A stretch of 64,000 nucleotides of DNA from Ehretia macrophylla (taxonomy: Eukaryota > Streptophyta > Magnoliopsida > Boraginales > Ehretiaceae), in NCBI GenBank assembly GCA_037974665.1, contig CM075764.1, positions 90,328,825-90,392,824 on the forward strand. The letters are read 5' to 3'. The position numbers were made by a program, and so were the translations under genes. This document shows positions 12,266-24,700 of the stretch, piece after piece. The notes below the pieces were generated by a model, which saw only the letters and a list, made by a program, of their open reading frames with translations, made no database searches and was not told where the DNA came from. Numbering within the stretch: the first letter of the stretch is position 1; each line of letters opens with the position of its first letter.

Positions 12266-12795
12266 TGACAGATTCGCGCGGTAATTTTTCGAAGGCCATA
12301 ACTCACTCGATTCAACTCTGAATTGAGTTTCGTTTGATTCTAGAGTTATCTACATTCGATAAGCTTCGATTATATACCAAAATAAGATTAATTGGAGTTC
12401 GGGAAAGTATGAAAATTTACCTCCTAAGTTAGCCTATTGCAAATGAGTTGAGTTTGCTTCATAGTTTCGTTTGTACTTGCATTTTATTGTCGTTTTGAGT
12501 TATTTTAAGGTATCCTTACACCTTCCCTTGGAATATGGCTATGTCGTGTCTCTCTAAATGTTATTATTATGTTCAAGAATGATGGGTATTGGTTTCATGA
12601 TTATCGAAACTATGCACATATCACTACATTTCCATATGAGTACATAACAATTGATTGACAAGTTTACATGATACGAAAAATAAAAGGTACTCGAATACGC
12701 TATATGATTGACTAAACTTTCTCGCTTATGTAAATGTATATGTATATGAATCGTAAATGCGCGTGTCAGTTGCAACCATTAATGAATGCGGTAGC

Positions 12796-13050
12796 AACGA
12801 GACCTCCGGGCGGCAACGGGCTCGCTGGTATATCTCGCCTACCGAGGCAGAAACGAGACCTCCAGTCAGAGGTAGGGCTTGCTGGTATATCTCACCTACC
12901 AAATGTTATCATCCCTTCTCTTTCAAGACTCATTGATCCTCCTACAAGTCGGGACCCAATGATATCTTGGAAGAGCTAGGTTGTTAAAGACTCATTGATC
13001 CTCCTTCGGGTCGGGACCCAATGATATCTTGAGTGAGTTAGATTATTTAA
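12796..13050 (+). repeat. Two successive tandem duplications inside LTR copy B
   Basis: The first pair (about 12796-12850 and 12851-12900) shares AACGAGACCTCC, then GCTGGTATATCTC and CCTACC. The second pair (about 12924-12985 and 12986-13050) shares AGACTCATTGATCCTCCT, then GTCGGGACCCAATGATATCT. They lie in the GC-richer block found at the same relative position in the other LTRs. Confidence 0.8.
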
Positions 13051-13181
13051 CTATTATTGAATCTTGATTTCATATCTTGTATTCTCGTTTGTGAGTTCTT
13101 GCGTGGGTGTCATGTTTTATCAAACTGATTACGAAAAGATAAAACCTTTGCAAAAAACCCTTCCTTGTTTACCTCCTCACT

Positions 13182-13207
13182 GAGCTATATGCGAGGATCT
13201 AGCTCAC
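13182..13207 (+). promoter_or_regulatory. TGAG...CTCA dyad in LTR copy B
   Basis: The arms TGAGCTA (13182-13188) and TAGCTCA (13201-13207) are exact reverse complements around a 12-nt loop. The dyad corresponds to those at 6384, 33345 and 34047. The left arm is preceded by CCTC-CT, as in copies A and C. Confidence 0.5.
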
Positions 13208-14135
13208 CCCTCTTTTCCACCATCACAGGTTGTTCGAGACTGGAGCTTGAGTTAGTTGCTCGTTTTGGTTAACTTTTTGTTGTAATAGAATAAGTTAGGC
13301 ATGTGAATTATTTGATGTAATGTATTAATCTCGTGGTCACTCAACTATGTAACTAATTTGATACATTACTGTTTTGAGGCCTAGTTGTAGTAGTTGGATC
13401 TGTGTGAAGTAATTTAGCGAATCCAGGTCTGGTAATTTGAACTTGGCGATTGTAATATTACTTATTAGTGATGATGTTTGTATAATGGGTGTTACTAGAA
13501 TTTGTGTAATATATGGTTTGATATTTTATTTTATGGTTAATAGTGCTCGGGCAATTATATTGTGCCTTAACGGACTTAGGCGAAGTGATTCTCTTAAACC
13601 CGTGGCATCACGGCCTCAGAACGCTTGAGGATTCGTATGCTTAAATTTTATTCTTTGTCATTATTGTGCTATCAGAGACTATTTTAGTAATTAAGAAAAA
13701 TGGGGTCGTGACACTTAGGCTCTGTGTGTCAAAAAACTAAGCAGATTTTGAAGGATACAGGCAAACAGGTTGCTCAAGTGAATCAAGAAAATGCCAAAAC
13801 TAGCTCAGTTGTTCAAGGTGATAAAACGACACATCATTCAGTTGAGGTTACTGAGAATTCCTATCAAAATGAATGGACAAACATCCAGCGAAAGCAACGA
13901 GCCCCTTCGGTAACTCAAAATCAGCTGCCAGTTAGGAACCCTTCATCTAATGGTAAAGCTCAAGGTAATCACTCTACTCCTAAAGCTATAGCTGAAAATG
14001 CTACTGTGTTATCTAACAAATACATTACTCTGGACCCTGAAAACATTCCCTCGGAGAACTAGTGAAAGAATTCAAGGGTGCCCAAAAATCAGTGGATAAT
14101 CCACAGGTCAATTCTAATCCTCCCGACAAATCATT

Positions 14136-17100
14136 ATGAATATCGGAGTGTGGAATATTCGTGGTATGAATAAAGCCTTTAAACTTAAAGAGGTACAGTT
14201 TTTTGTTCGACGTATGAATCTTTCTATTTTTGGTCTACTTGAAACAAAAATCAAATTGGTTAATGCTCAAAAGATTGCGAGAGTGAGATTTAGAGATTGG
14301 GGGTTCCTGAACAACTATAGTCACTCTCATCATGGTAGAATTTGGGTTCTCTGGGACAAGAATAAGGTCAAATGCACACTTGTTGAAACAATTGACCAAG
14401 CCATTCTCTGCAATTTCATCGTGCAAGGTACTTCACACTCTTGATCTTGTCATGTTTACTTTGTTTTTGGTAGTAACAATTATTGGGAACGAAGGAGGTT
14501 GTGGTCATGTCTTGTTGAATGGAGTAAGAAATTTGGCAACCTCCATTTCTGTGTCTTAGGCGACTTCAATGAGATCTTGAGAACTAAAGAAAGACTTAGA
14601 TGCAATTCTTTATCTCTCGGGTCCATTGAATTCTCTGATTGTGTTGAGAAAGCTGAGTTGATTGAGCACCAGTTTGTCGGGCTAGATTTTACTTGGACTA
14701 ACAACCCTAAGGGTTGTAATTTGAAGGCAAACAAGTTGGATAGGGCATTGGCTAATAGCGAATGGCTCCAGTCTTTTGAAGGCTCCCATCTTCGAGTTGA
14801 ATTGCCTTCCGTTTTTTTATCATTGCCCACTGATTCTTTCTTTTTTGAGGGAGTTGGTCAGAAAACCTGTACCATTCAGATTCTACAATGTCTGGACTTC
14901 CTGTGCTGAATATCCACAGGTTGTCGCAAGAATTTGATCTCAAAATATTGAAGGTGTCCCAATGTTTCGGTTCACAAAAAAGCTAAAAATCCTCAAGTCA
15001 GCCCTTAAACAGTTCAACATGAATCATTTCAAAAGTCTTGATAACTCTATCAACGATCTCAGACACAGCTTGTCAATTGTGCAGAACATTATCTTGAATG
15101 GGTTTGGGTCTGAGCAAACTTTGGAACATGAGCAACTTTTGCGTAATCACCTTGATATGGCTCTTGCTCAGGAAGATTCTATTCTCAGGCAGAAAGCAAG
15201 GGTACTTTGGCTGAAGGAATGAGATAAGAATGCATCCTATTTTCACAAAGTCATTAGAGGACGTAAATCCAAAAATAACATTTCTACTCTTATCAAATCT
15301 GATGGCAGTTACACAAACTCTCCGGAAGAAGTGAAAAACACTATCCTCAACTTTTATAGTGATCTCCTTGGGACATGCAGGGCAGATAATGAACAAATAT
15401 CACTTGGGGATCTTTCTGACATTTTGGGGAAGTCTGTAGGAGAGGTTCAAAGAGATGCTCTGATCTCTCCAGTAACAAACAGTGAGATTAAAGTTGCCCG
15501 TTTCTCGAATCATGATGACAAATCTTCGGGTCTTGATGGTTACTCAGCTCATTTCTTTAAGAATTCCTGGGAGGTTACCGGTTCAGATCTTTGTGAGGCT
15601 GTTAGGTGTGCTTTGGAGGAGGGCAAAATTCTCAAGGAGATTAACACAATTGTCGTTTGCCTGGTTCCGAAGGTTGAGAATCCATCAAAAGTCCAGGATT
15701 TTTGTTCAATCTCATGTTGCAATGTTACTTACAAATGTATCTCGAAAATTATTGCCAATCGATTGAAGATCATTCTTGACTCCCTCATTTCTCTCAATTA
15801 ATCTGCATTTATTCCTAGAAGGAGAATCATCGATAATGTTCTTATTGCGCAGGAGCTTGCCAGGAATTATGGGAGGAAACGGATTAGCCCTAGATGTATA
15901 ATCAAAATTGATATCATGAAAGCTTATGATTCCATTGACTGCAGATTCATTATCTTGTGCCTCAATGCCTTCAAGCTCCCAAGTAAATTCATCAAATGGA
16001 TTGAAATGTGCATCACTACTTCATCTTACTCAGTTATTATTAATGGCCAAATGGAGGGATTCTTTCAGGGCAAAAGGTGACCCTATTTCACCCTATATCT
16101 TTGTTTTGTGTTTGGAAGTACTTTCACAATTCCTTTACAGAGGATCGAGGATCAAATGTTTTGCCTTCCACCCAAAGTGCAAGAAGTTGCAGCTCAACCA
16201 CTTAGCTTTTGCGGATGACTTGCTTATATTCTCTAAAACTAATTTTCAATCTCTTAGTATTATTGGCAAAGCTCTTTCTCTCTTCTCAAGGATCTCTGGC
16301 CTTTGTATTAACAACTTGAAGAGTGAGATTTATATTGCAGGATACAACGACCACATGAAGTCTTGCCTAACTGTTTTTCTTACTTTAAAATTGGTGAACT
16401 GCCAATGAAATACCTTGGCATTCCTTTGATTACAGGCAGGCTTAACAAGTAGATTTGTAATCAGCTTAGCTCAAGGATAATAGCTTGGATTGATCATTGG
16501 CTGAACTGATGGCTATCATTTGCGGGTAAAGTGCAGCTTATTAAGTCTGTTCTCACTAGTATTACTTTGTACTAGTGCAATGTCTTTCTTCTTCCTAAAA
16601 GGGTTATCAAGAACATTGAAAGGAAGTTTGCTGCTTTTCTGTGGAAGGGAGGTGGGAATGAAGTCAAGGGGGCGAAGGTTGCTTGGCAAGATATTTGTCT
16701 GCCCCGTGAAGAGGGTGGTTTGGGTATTCGAAAGCTAAGTGATATCAACCAAGTTGCTATTCTTAAGCTCTTATGGAATACTTATACATATGATCATTCT
16801 ATGTGGGGTGCCTGGGCCAACAAAGTTCTCCTTAAAAATGTTAATATCTGGAGTATTGACACCCCATCTAATGCAACTTGGACATGGATGAGCTTACTTA
16901 AATGTCGGGAAATTACTGCTAATTTTGTTCGACATAAAGTGGTAATGGTAAGAGAACATGGCTTTATTGGGATCATTGGCTGCCGATTGGCAGACTTGTT
17001 TATTATGCTTCGGCCAACAATATTGCGCTTCCTATGGAACACTCGAATGCAAAGGTTGAGCAATTCATTACCTTAGGCCAATGGACTTGGCCGAGGAATA

Positions 17101-17660
17101 TGCATTTTATGTACCAGCTTGTGAATTCAATTTACCCTTAAAGTAGAGATGATATTGTGGGATTATATGCTGATCGTAAAGGTAAGTTTAGTTTCTCATC
17201 CACTTGGGATCGCATCAGAAATAAAGGAAACAAGATGCACTGGTCAAGGTTGATTTGGGACAAGGTGGTGATTCCTAAACAAGGCTTTTGTACCTGGTTG
17301 ATGTGCCTTGATTGTAACTTTACAAAGCAAAGACTACTCAGCTGGGGAGTTATCAACAATACAAAATGTGAGTTTTGTGGTCTAGGGCTTGAGAATAGGG
17401 ATCACTTATATTTTGAGTGCCCCTTTTCCCAAAGAATTTGGAAACAACTCTGTCACCTTCTCAACATGAGAAATTTGAATGCTCAATGGGAGACTATCGT
17501 GACAAGGCTTAGCCAAGCTTGCAAGAAGAAGAGTTTAAGAGCTGACCTTGCGAAGGCGACATTTTGTGCAAGTGTGTTTCAAATTTGGACGGAAAGAAAT
17601 TGCAGAGTTCATGGATCGAGGGCCAAAACAGAAGAACAAATCATCGAAATTTTTTTATAG
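14136..17660 (+). pseudogene. LINE ORF2 (endonuclease, reverse transcriptase), broken
   Basis: ORF2 starts with ATG at 14136 (MNIGVWNIRG), the usual start of the APE endonuclease domain, with LETK and GDFNE motifs (residues 1-250). One in-frame TGA lies at 14442-14444 and a frameshift near 14870 follows the endonuclease. The RT part has DGYSAHFFK (15535 on), KIDIMKAYDSID (palm Asp, about 15903) and AFADD (16205-16219), so the catalytic Asp residues can be read. Frameshifts near 15800-16060 and 16400-17150, plus several stops, break it. The C-terminal zf-RVT-like part (CEFCGLGLENRDHLYFECP) lies near 17365-17425. ORF2 normally nicks the target and copies LINE RNA onto it. Confidence 0.9.
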
Positions 17661-17839
17661 ATGTTAGACATATGATTAATCTCCAGAGTAAGTAGGTGGA
17701 CAACATTGTGAATAGAAATCTTTGTATGAGGTGGAAGATTACAAATAGACTTATGTAGAGATTTTATGTTCTATTATCTTCACGTTTTTTTTAAAGTGAA
17801 ATGAAACGATTCCTTACCGATTAAAAAAAAAAAAAAAAA

Positions 17840-19299
17840 GTTCATCCTGCATTATAGTCCACCTGGTAGCCGCCTAAGATAGACACGGCGTTGCCTATCT
17901 GTCGAAGCTTATAAGGTTACCAAGTTTTATCACCAAATTGCTCACCTGCCAAGCCAATAGCCAATCATATTAGCACTGTCCTAGGATCAATCATCACCCT
18001 ACTATCCATCTGCTTCTTCATCGTTGCACTATCCTTGGCAATTCAGCACTACGCGTCCTCGTCCCGTTCGTCATCATCAACAAGCAAATACTAAGCCAAT
18101 TAGTTAGCACTTCACCTAGCTAGCTGTCACCTTGCATGTATGCATGTATATCAGCAAATGCCACCTAAAGCTAAAATTATTATACACTCATTATTAGGAA
18201 CTCACCCAATCAAAGACCAGTTCCAAACTCTATTTAAAGCTTAACATTTATGGCAGAAGGAACACACACACACAAAGTTAATATATCCATTAGCTTTTAT
18301 GATTATCTAATTAGTTAGCTTTAGTTATATAGTAGCATAGTTAACTAGACCAAAAACCAGTTAACTCCGCCGCCTATCACCACCAACCAAATAATCCTCA
18401 TGAAGCCGAAATTACCATTCGGAATTTCTGGGAGGTTTAGAGGTCATCATTACAGTTAGTAGTAATCATAGTTGTCTCTATCTTTATCGTATTCTCGAGT
18501 TCCCACTCTACTGTAGTTGGTGAATTAGTGTTAGATGCTGCTGCTGCCGCTACTGTACTTCACCGTCAACCAATAACAAAAATAAAGCTGAAGCAAAGAA
18601 GAATCGGTAGTGGAACCGATTGTGATTCAGTGGTACTTTGGCGGTGTGTTAGATGTATGTTATAATAGTTTATAGACTTAACTGATCATAAGATAGGATA
18701 TTCTGTGATGAGAAGCTTAATAACCGAAGCAAGCAAAAAGAGAAAAGAAACGTAAGAGGCAGGAGTGGTAGTTACTTGGTTATGTTCCATTGGTTTGGTT
18801 TAGGTATTTACAGTTTAAATTAATTAGCTTCCTATCGCTAAGACTAAAACCAAAAAAATCAGACGAAGCAAAAGGAGGAAAAGGAAAACCGAAGCAGTAA
18901 AGAGGAAAGAGGAGATCTAGAGGTGTTGAAGCTGAAAGAAGAAGGAGGAACTTAGCTTAGTCTTTGGATTATGAAGGTGGCAATCAAGTTTGTGCATACA
19001 AAATTCTTCATAATCAGGTGAGGAAATTTCTTAAAGCTTATGTTAGTTTATAAGTTAATTATATGTGTTAGTTGTTACTAACTTATAAATTATACACATG
19101 AGTGATTATAAGATGTGAGGGAAAACTCCTATAAACAACTCATGTTTATCAAATATTTATTCATTGATATATAAGTAACTCGAGCATGAAAGGACATTTG
19201 TTTCCGTTTGCAATTAGCTAATTGAGTAAGTTGTTATAAGGTGACTGTAATAACGCAGCATTGCTCCTAGTTATAATTAGGATAATCTTCCTAGGTAGG
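17840..19299. other. Unassigned stretch between the LINE and the Tat element
   Basis: No complete gene is recognised. It has a short CA repeat (18261-18274) and two hydrophobic open stretches without an ATG: 17915-18094 (listed separately) and about 18440-18664. The latter reads as a valine/isoleucine-rich segment followed by a basic tail. They could be exons of a small secreted or membrane protein gene whose 5' part was lost to the LINE, or chance. The 18840-18960 part is purine-rich. Confidence 0.35.
17915..18094 (+). other. Open stretch for a 59-residue single-TM peptide, no ATG
   Basis: The frame from just after a TAA to the TAA at 18092-18094 encodes a polar N-part (SPNCSPAKPIANH), about 23 hydrophobic residues with the look of a membrane helix (TVLGSIITLLSICFFIVALS), and a serine-rich tail ending STSKY. 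There is no Met, so it could only be an exon. An AG occurs just before it in AAG-GTTACC context, so a splice acceptor is possible but not convincing. No family is recognised. Confidence 0.2.
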
Positions 19300-20044
19300 T
19301 GATATGGGTAAGACCCTTGGATTTTTTCAAATCGCGAGTTGACCCCTCAGTTGGAAAGGGGAGGCCTTGTCCGAGGTCCTACAAACCTCAGACGAACCTC
19401 CTCCGAGGTCCTACAGACCTCAGACGAACCTCTTCCGAGGTCCTAGGGACCTCGGACAAACCTCGTCCGAGGTCCTATAGACCTCGGACATACATTCTCC
19501 GAGGTCCTATAGACCTCGGACGAGTAGTCGAATAAATCTGACCCCTCAGAAATAAAACCTGAACCTCGGTCATCGTGCGTAGAGAGACCCCATGGGGTCG
19601 GACGAGGCATAGGGCCATCCGAAAGTTGCCTTTTAAGACCTTGAGCCAAGATACGCTAGTAAACATTGTTCCATAAATTCAGCGAATCTCCTACTGGTCC
19701 TTTTAAATAATTGTCCACTAGACCTTTAACAATTCTCCACTATTCTTTTAATGATGATCCATTACTGCACCTTTACCCTTTTGACTCAGCAACCATGATG
19801 ACTTCTCTTTTGAATCAAAAGCCATGGTGCCTATAAAAGGCAGAGGATTCAGTAAGGAAATGGCAGATACTTCAGATACTAATACTTATATATTTTACAT
19901 CTTTCTTCCTCTACAAAAAAGCATCAAGCTAATTTAAGCATCGGAGTGCTAATGCGGGCAAGACCTACCAAGCCCTCTTTATTTTGCAAACATCAAGGCA
20001 GCACGTGAAAGCTACTTGCGACCAGACATTTTTCTACCTTAACA
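19300..20044 (+). repeat. Tat element 5' LTR
   Basis: It starts TGATATGGGTAAG and ends CCTTAACA, directly before GGTTGGCGCCC. It matches 29431-30197 over almost its full length. A TATA-like CTATAAAAGG lies at 19831-19840, a likely promoter core, with AGTAAGG downstream. The LTR carries the palindromic array at 19371-19527. Confidence 0.9.
19371..19527 (+). repeat. Tandem array of palindromic ~32-bp units (5 copies)
   Basis: Five units begin CCGAGGTCCT. In their best form each contains the inverted repeat CCGAGGTC...GACCTCGG around a 5-nt centre, so the array is a chain of potential hairpins. Spacers read GACGAACCTC-type or GACATACATTCT. The 3' LTR holds six units (29502-29697), so copy number changed after insertion or during reverse transcription. 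Confidence 0.9.
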
Positions 20045-20047
20045 GGT

Positions 20048-20066
20048 TGGCGCCCACCGTGGGGCC
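20048..20066 (+). other. Primer-binding site of the Tat element
   Basis: TGGCGCCCACCGTGGGGCC lies three bases after the 5' LTR. GGCGCC-type primer sites of this form are common in Tat elements. I do not assign the tRNA. Confidence 0.75.
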
Positions 20067-20105
20067 GATTCTAAGTTCCGCATTGAGATTTCACAAGATT
20101 ATACC

Positions 20106-21722
20106 ATGGCAACTACCCGGAGTCAGAATGTTGCAAGCGTACATGAAGAAGAGGCTGTAGAACAGCCAAATGTGCAGTTCTATCCAGAAGAAACCTCCAA
20201 CCTCGGACAGACAAGTCTACCACCTCCAAGGGTGGAAATACCTATAGGAAATCATCTACCATACACAAACACATACACCAATCCATACACAAATCCATAC
20301 CCAAGCTATCTGCCAACATACTCGCAAACTATCCACAAGGACTTACTTGGTACACAGGATGGTAGTATCCCACTGCCACAACGCGAGTTCCACAAACTAA
20401 CCAGCCAGCAGATCTCGGATAGATCCTACAAAATCTGGAGGAGTTAAAAAAAGCTATTCATAACCCAACACCTCAACCTGCACCATACCTCTTAGAAAAT
20501 CCCATACGCCAAAAAACCCAATTAACTAGAAATATAGCCAACCAAAGAGAATCTGGACAACAGATTCACACCGGGGGGCAACGCAAAGAAACGATAAACT
20601 CCACAGGGTCATCACAGGGCTCAAATACAGCGGCACGAGGTTCATCTCAGAGAAGATATTACTTGTACCATCTCGGTTGCAGGAACTTTCAAGGGCCCAA
20701 ATCTATTTAACCGCGCTATTAACGAAGTTTCGAAGCCCACGCAATACAAGTTGCCCTATTTGCCCACCTATGATGGGCATGGAGACCCTAAGGATCATCT
20801 GGCAATTTTCAGGTACAAGATGGAGTTCACGGAATTGCCAGAGGCTTGGGTATGTAAGGCGTTTACTGGAACCTTAGTGGAAGCAGCAAAGGTGTGGTAC
20901 GATGAATTAAAGGAGGGTTCAGTCGGTTCTTATACGCAACTGGCAGAGTTGTTTACGGGAAGATTTCCTTCAGCTATTAGACCAACCCATCACACTACTT
21001 CTTTGCTCGGTCTAAAGCAGAGGAAAAGAGAAACTCTCCGTCAGTACGCAACCCATTTTAATGAAGCTACCCTCTAGTGTACGCAATTTGATCAGAAATT
21101 CGCGATACAGGCATTCACAAAGGTGGTGACAAACGAATTGCTCCAAGATTCTTTAGCTAAGAAGACCCTACATAATATGACAGAGTTGATGACCAGGGCG
21201 GAGAAGTATATTAAAGTAGAAGAGGTAGCAATGGCAGAGAAAGAGTAATACCCAAGGAGGAAAGGGCAGAATAACTAAGCTCATGTAACCCAGAAAGAAA
21301 GAAGGGCAGAAGAGGGCAGACATAAGCAGAGAGGGAGGGAAATGAGAGAACCACCTAAATTGCAGAGGTTTTATAATTATACTCCTCTGACGAAACCCAA
21401 ATCTGAAATTTTGGCCGAAATCCAAACTCGAATGAACCTCCCAGATCCGCCCAAAATGAAGACGGAAAAGGAACTCCGCAAAGGCAAGGGACAATATTGC
21501 AGGTATCACAGAGATTTTGGGCATGATACGGAGACCTGCAGAAACTTAAAAGATGAGATTGAAACCCTAATCAGGCATGGACACCTGCAAGCCTATGTCA
21601 AGAGGGGCAATCATGGGGAAAGACAGAGGGAAAGGAGCCCAAGACATGCTCAGGTGGCACACGATCGGGTGGAGGTTGATATGATAATAGGAGGTTTGGC
21701 TTCAAGAGGGGAAAACTTCTAG
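20106..21722 (+). pseudogene. gag: Tat element gag, broken
   Basis: ATG at 20106 (MATTRSQNVAS) starts a polar N-terminal part with Tyr/Asn/Pro repeats (NTYTNPYTNPYPSYLP). A frameshift near 20410 and another near 20690 surround a Gln-rich linker. The capsid-like core begins LPTYDGHGDPKDHLAIF (about 20757) and includes FTGTLVEAAKVWYDEL, typical of the gypsy gag core (retrotrans_gag). A TAG at 21075-21077 and a TAA at 21246-21248 interrupt it. The C-terminal part has the zinc-binding YCRYHRDFGHDTETC (about 21496-21540), normal for Tat gag, and ends TAG at 21720-21722. Gag would package element RNA into cytoplasmic particles. Confidence 0.85.
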
Positions 21723-21799
21723 GCCAGAAAGGGTTACCACAGAGCAGGTCATGGGGATCCCCCAATGAAGAGATCAAGGGTGGAAGAAAATATCACCTT

Positions 21800-24700
21800 T
21801 AGAAATAAAGATTTGAATGGTTTGGTGTTGCCCCATGATGACCCACTGGTGATTGCAGCAAACGTCGCTGGGATTGTGGTACGCAAGATCATGATTGATA
21901 CAGGAAGCTCGGCAGAGTCCTATTCCTGAGCACTTTTGAGAAAATGGGGTTGAAAATGGAATATTTAAGGATGATTAAGGGAACTCTGTCAGGTTTTAAT
22001 GGCAGAGAAGTAAGACCCGAAGGTATGATAACATTGAAAATGATCATCGAACAAAATAAGCAGAGCCGTAGTGAGATGCTCGATTTCATTGTAATAGATT
22101 GCGAATCACCATATAATGGGATATTGGGGAGAGTAGCATTGGGAAAGTTTAAAGCGGTGATGTCCACCTATCACCTGGCCATGAAGTTCCCGTTTAAGGC
22201 GGGAATAGCGACGGTAAAAGGTGACCAGAAGAGAGCCCAGAAATGCTATGCAGCTTGTCTGAGATTGCAAAAGAAAGAAAAAGAATTAATTGAGATCCCA
22301 GAGAGAAAGGTTAAAAAGGGACAGGAGCTGAAGAGGGCGGAACCTGCAGAGAAATTGCAGAAAGTCGAATTAACAACTGGAAATGAGGTTCAGCTCAGAA
22401 CAGAGCTTCCTCAAAACCTGGCGGAAGGTATAATCCATTTTCTATCTTGTAATAAAGATGTATTTACTTGGTCTGTGCATGATATGACAGGGATAGACCC
22501 ACAAATAGTCGTTCATTAACAGAATGTAGACCAAGCATTTAGGCCGGTGAAGTAGAAAATGCGAGTCTTCCATGCGGAAAAGAACCAAGCAATCAGAGAA
22601 GAAAAGAGTAAACTGTTGAGGGCTGGGCACATTCGCGAGGTGGAGTACCCTACCTGGTTAGCAAACGTGGTAATGGTCCCTAAACCTTCAGGAGCTTGGC
22701 GAATGTGTGTAGACTTCACAGACCTAAACAAAGGCTGCCCGAAAGACTGCTACCCTTTGCCAAGAATAGATCAAATGGTGGATGCCACGTCAGGCTTTGA
22801 AATGTTATAATTCATGGACGCCTTCAAAGGATACAACCAAATTAAGATGGAGCCGGAGGATGAGGAGAAAACGACGTTCATAACAGACTGAAGGGTGTTT
22901 TGTTACACAGTGATGCCCTTTGATTTGAAGAACGCAAGAGCTTGTTACCAATGCATGATGGACAAGGTGTTCAAGGCACAATTGGGGCAAAATATGGAGA
23001 TTTATGTTGATGATATGCTAGTAAAAAGTAAGAAGGCAGAAACTCACATCGAGGATCTGTCTGAGGCATTCTCGATAATGAGGAAGGTCGGTATCAAGTT
23101 AAATCCCAAAAAATGTGCCTTTGGGGTTCAAGTAGGAAAATTCTTGGGGTTCATGGTTACTTGGAGAGGCATTGAAGCTAACCCAGAAAAAGTGCAAGCC
23201 ATTTTGGGTCTCGAGCCGCTCGAAAGTATCAAAGATGTTCATAAATTGACAGGAAAGATAGCAGCTTTAAGTAGATTCATGGCTAGGTCAACAGACAGAT
23301 GTGCCCCTCTATTCAAAATCCTATGCAAACCAAAGGATTTTATGTGGACGGAAGAATGTCAAGAGGATTTTGAGATGCTGAAAGATTAATTGAGCTCAGC
23401 ACATTTGATGTCCAGACCAGAGCCCAGTAAAGTCTTGTACGTATATCTGGCATTATCCTTGGTGGCCATGGCTACAGCACTGATGCTGCAAGATGGAAAA
23501 TAGGAAACGCCAGTCTATTATGTCATCCAGATACTTAAAGGCGCAGAGCTGAGATATCCACCTATAGAGCGGATGGCGTTGGCTTTACTTATGGCTTCGA
23601 GGAAACTCAAACATTACTTTGGGGCATACCTTATATCTGTAATGATAGATATGTCGTTCAGACAAATACTACAGAAACTAGATGCGTCAAGGAGACTTTT
23701 AAAATGGTCTGTAGAGTTGAGCCAGTTTGATATCACTTTCAGACCAAGGACAACAATAAAAGCACAAGCTATAACAGATTTCATTGTGGAATTCACAAGA
23801 GAGCCGTCAGAGGATGGTCCGAGAGCGTCAGAGGGTTGTTCGAGGTCATCAGAGGGTGGTGGCCCGAGGCCATGGAAGATTTAGGTAGATGGGGCCTCGG
23901 GCAAAAGCGACAGTGGAGCTGGGGTCATACTGCAGGATCCAGAAGGTGATGAGTTGCAGTTCGCTTTGAAGTTTCATTTCTCAACTTCAAATAATGAGGC
24001 CGAGTATAAAGCCCTCATTGTAGGTATCAAAATGGCTCGGGCGATAGAGGCTTATTCAATAGAAACCTATACAGATTCACAGCTAGTGACAAATCAGATA
24101 GGTGGGGAGTACGAGGCCAGAGATAAAACTATGGCTGCATATTTAGCCAAAGCAAAGAAAGCAGCGGTTGGATTGAATGGTTTCATAATCAAACAAATCC
24201 CCCGGACGGAAAACGAGAGAGTCGATGTCATCTCAGTAGGGGTGACAGGGCCAGTGACGATAGAGGTGGAAGAGGTGTCCGAGCTGAGCATAGTTTGGGA
24301 GTGCAAAGAGGTAGCCCAGGTAGAGCACAATGAGTCTTGGATGCAACCTATGTTTGATTTTCTTGAAAAGGGAATCTTACCAAAAGACAATGAAGAGATG
24401 AGGAAGGTAAAAATCTGAGCCCCAAAGTATGTAATGCTCATAAAGCAGTTTTATTGAAAACTATTTACTTGGCCCATATTGAAGTTTGTAGACAAGGGTG
24501 AGGGTGATTATATACTCAGAAAAATGCATGAGGGAATCGGCGGTAATCACATAGGCCACAGAGTAGTGGCTCAAAAGATATTGAAGTATGGGTATTTCTA
24601 GCCGACCTTGAATGAAGATGCTCGGCGCTTGGTACAAAAATGTGATACATGCTAGAGATTCTCAAGAATCCAACGACAACCAGCAGTAGACTTGATTGTG

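Larger units (their letters stand above)
11127..13713 (+). mobile_element. Solo LTR nested in the LINE ORF1 (copy B)
   Basis: The 2587-bp segment starts TGTGAGACCCC and ends GGGGTCGTGACA, with the exact TSD CTTAG (11122-11126 and 13714-13718). Both ends resemble copy A and the 30794-40331 element. It interrupts the codons of the LINE zinc knuckle, which fixes the order of events: LINE first, LTR later. No internal region remains. Inside are a pair of large GC-rich palindromes (12155-12265), tandem duplications (12796-13050) and the TGAG...CTCA dyad (13182-13207). The ORFs seen inside are short and not conserved between the LTR copies. Confidence 0.92.
10153..14062 (+). pseudogene. LINE ORF1 (DUF4283 and zinc knuckle), broken
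   Basis: The first ATG is at 10153 (MAKGKHDMS). The N-terminal part is Ser/Thr-rich and contains a GFPPL motif. A frame change in 10472-10536 leads into a DUF4283-like region (WETCFVSQFLDKSPSFYYV, then FHFED-type and VWVKLRNVPP motifs), which continues to a TAA at 11081-11083. The zinc knuckle begins WCEYCNKLGH and is split by the solo LTR at 11127. Removing the LTR and one copy of CTTAG restores the rest of a CX2CX4HX4C knuckle, whose last Cys is encoded just after 13718. ORF1 then runs to TAG at 14060-14062. ORF1 proteins of plant LINEs bind element RNA. This copy has one frameshift, one early stop and one insertion. Confidence 0.85.
10085..17839 (+). mobile_element. Plant LINE retrotransposon (L1 type), interrupted by a solo LTR
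   Basis: A full-length but inactive LINE. It has a pyrimidine-rich leader, ORF1 with a DUF4283-like domain and a CCHC zinc knuckle, ORF2 with an APE-type endonuclease, reverse transcriptase and C-terminal zf-RVT region, and a 17-nt poly(A) tail at 17823-17839. The order and the tail are those of plant L1-clade elements. The solo LTR at 11127-13713 interrupts ORF1; without it and its TSD the LINE would be about 5.2 kb. ORF1 and ORF2 contain frameshifts and stops, so this copy cannot move itself. The 5' end is approximate. I could not identify a convincing target-site duplication around the poly(A) tail. Confidence 0.9.

Noticed and set aside
19371-19527. Regular short repeats with palindromes, at first sight CRISPR-like
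   Set aside because: The spacers are themselves near-identical, the array is in both LTRs of a plant retrotransposon, and there are no cas genes. It is a tandem repeat of the LTR.
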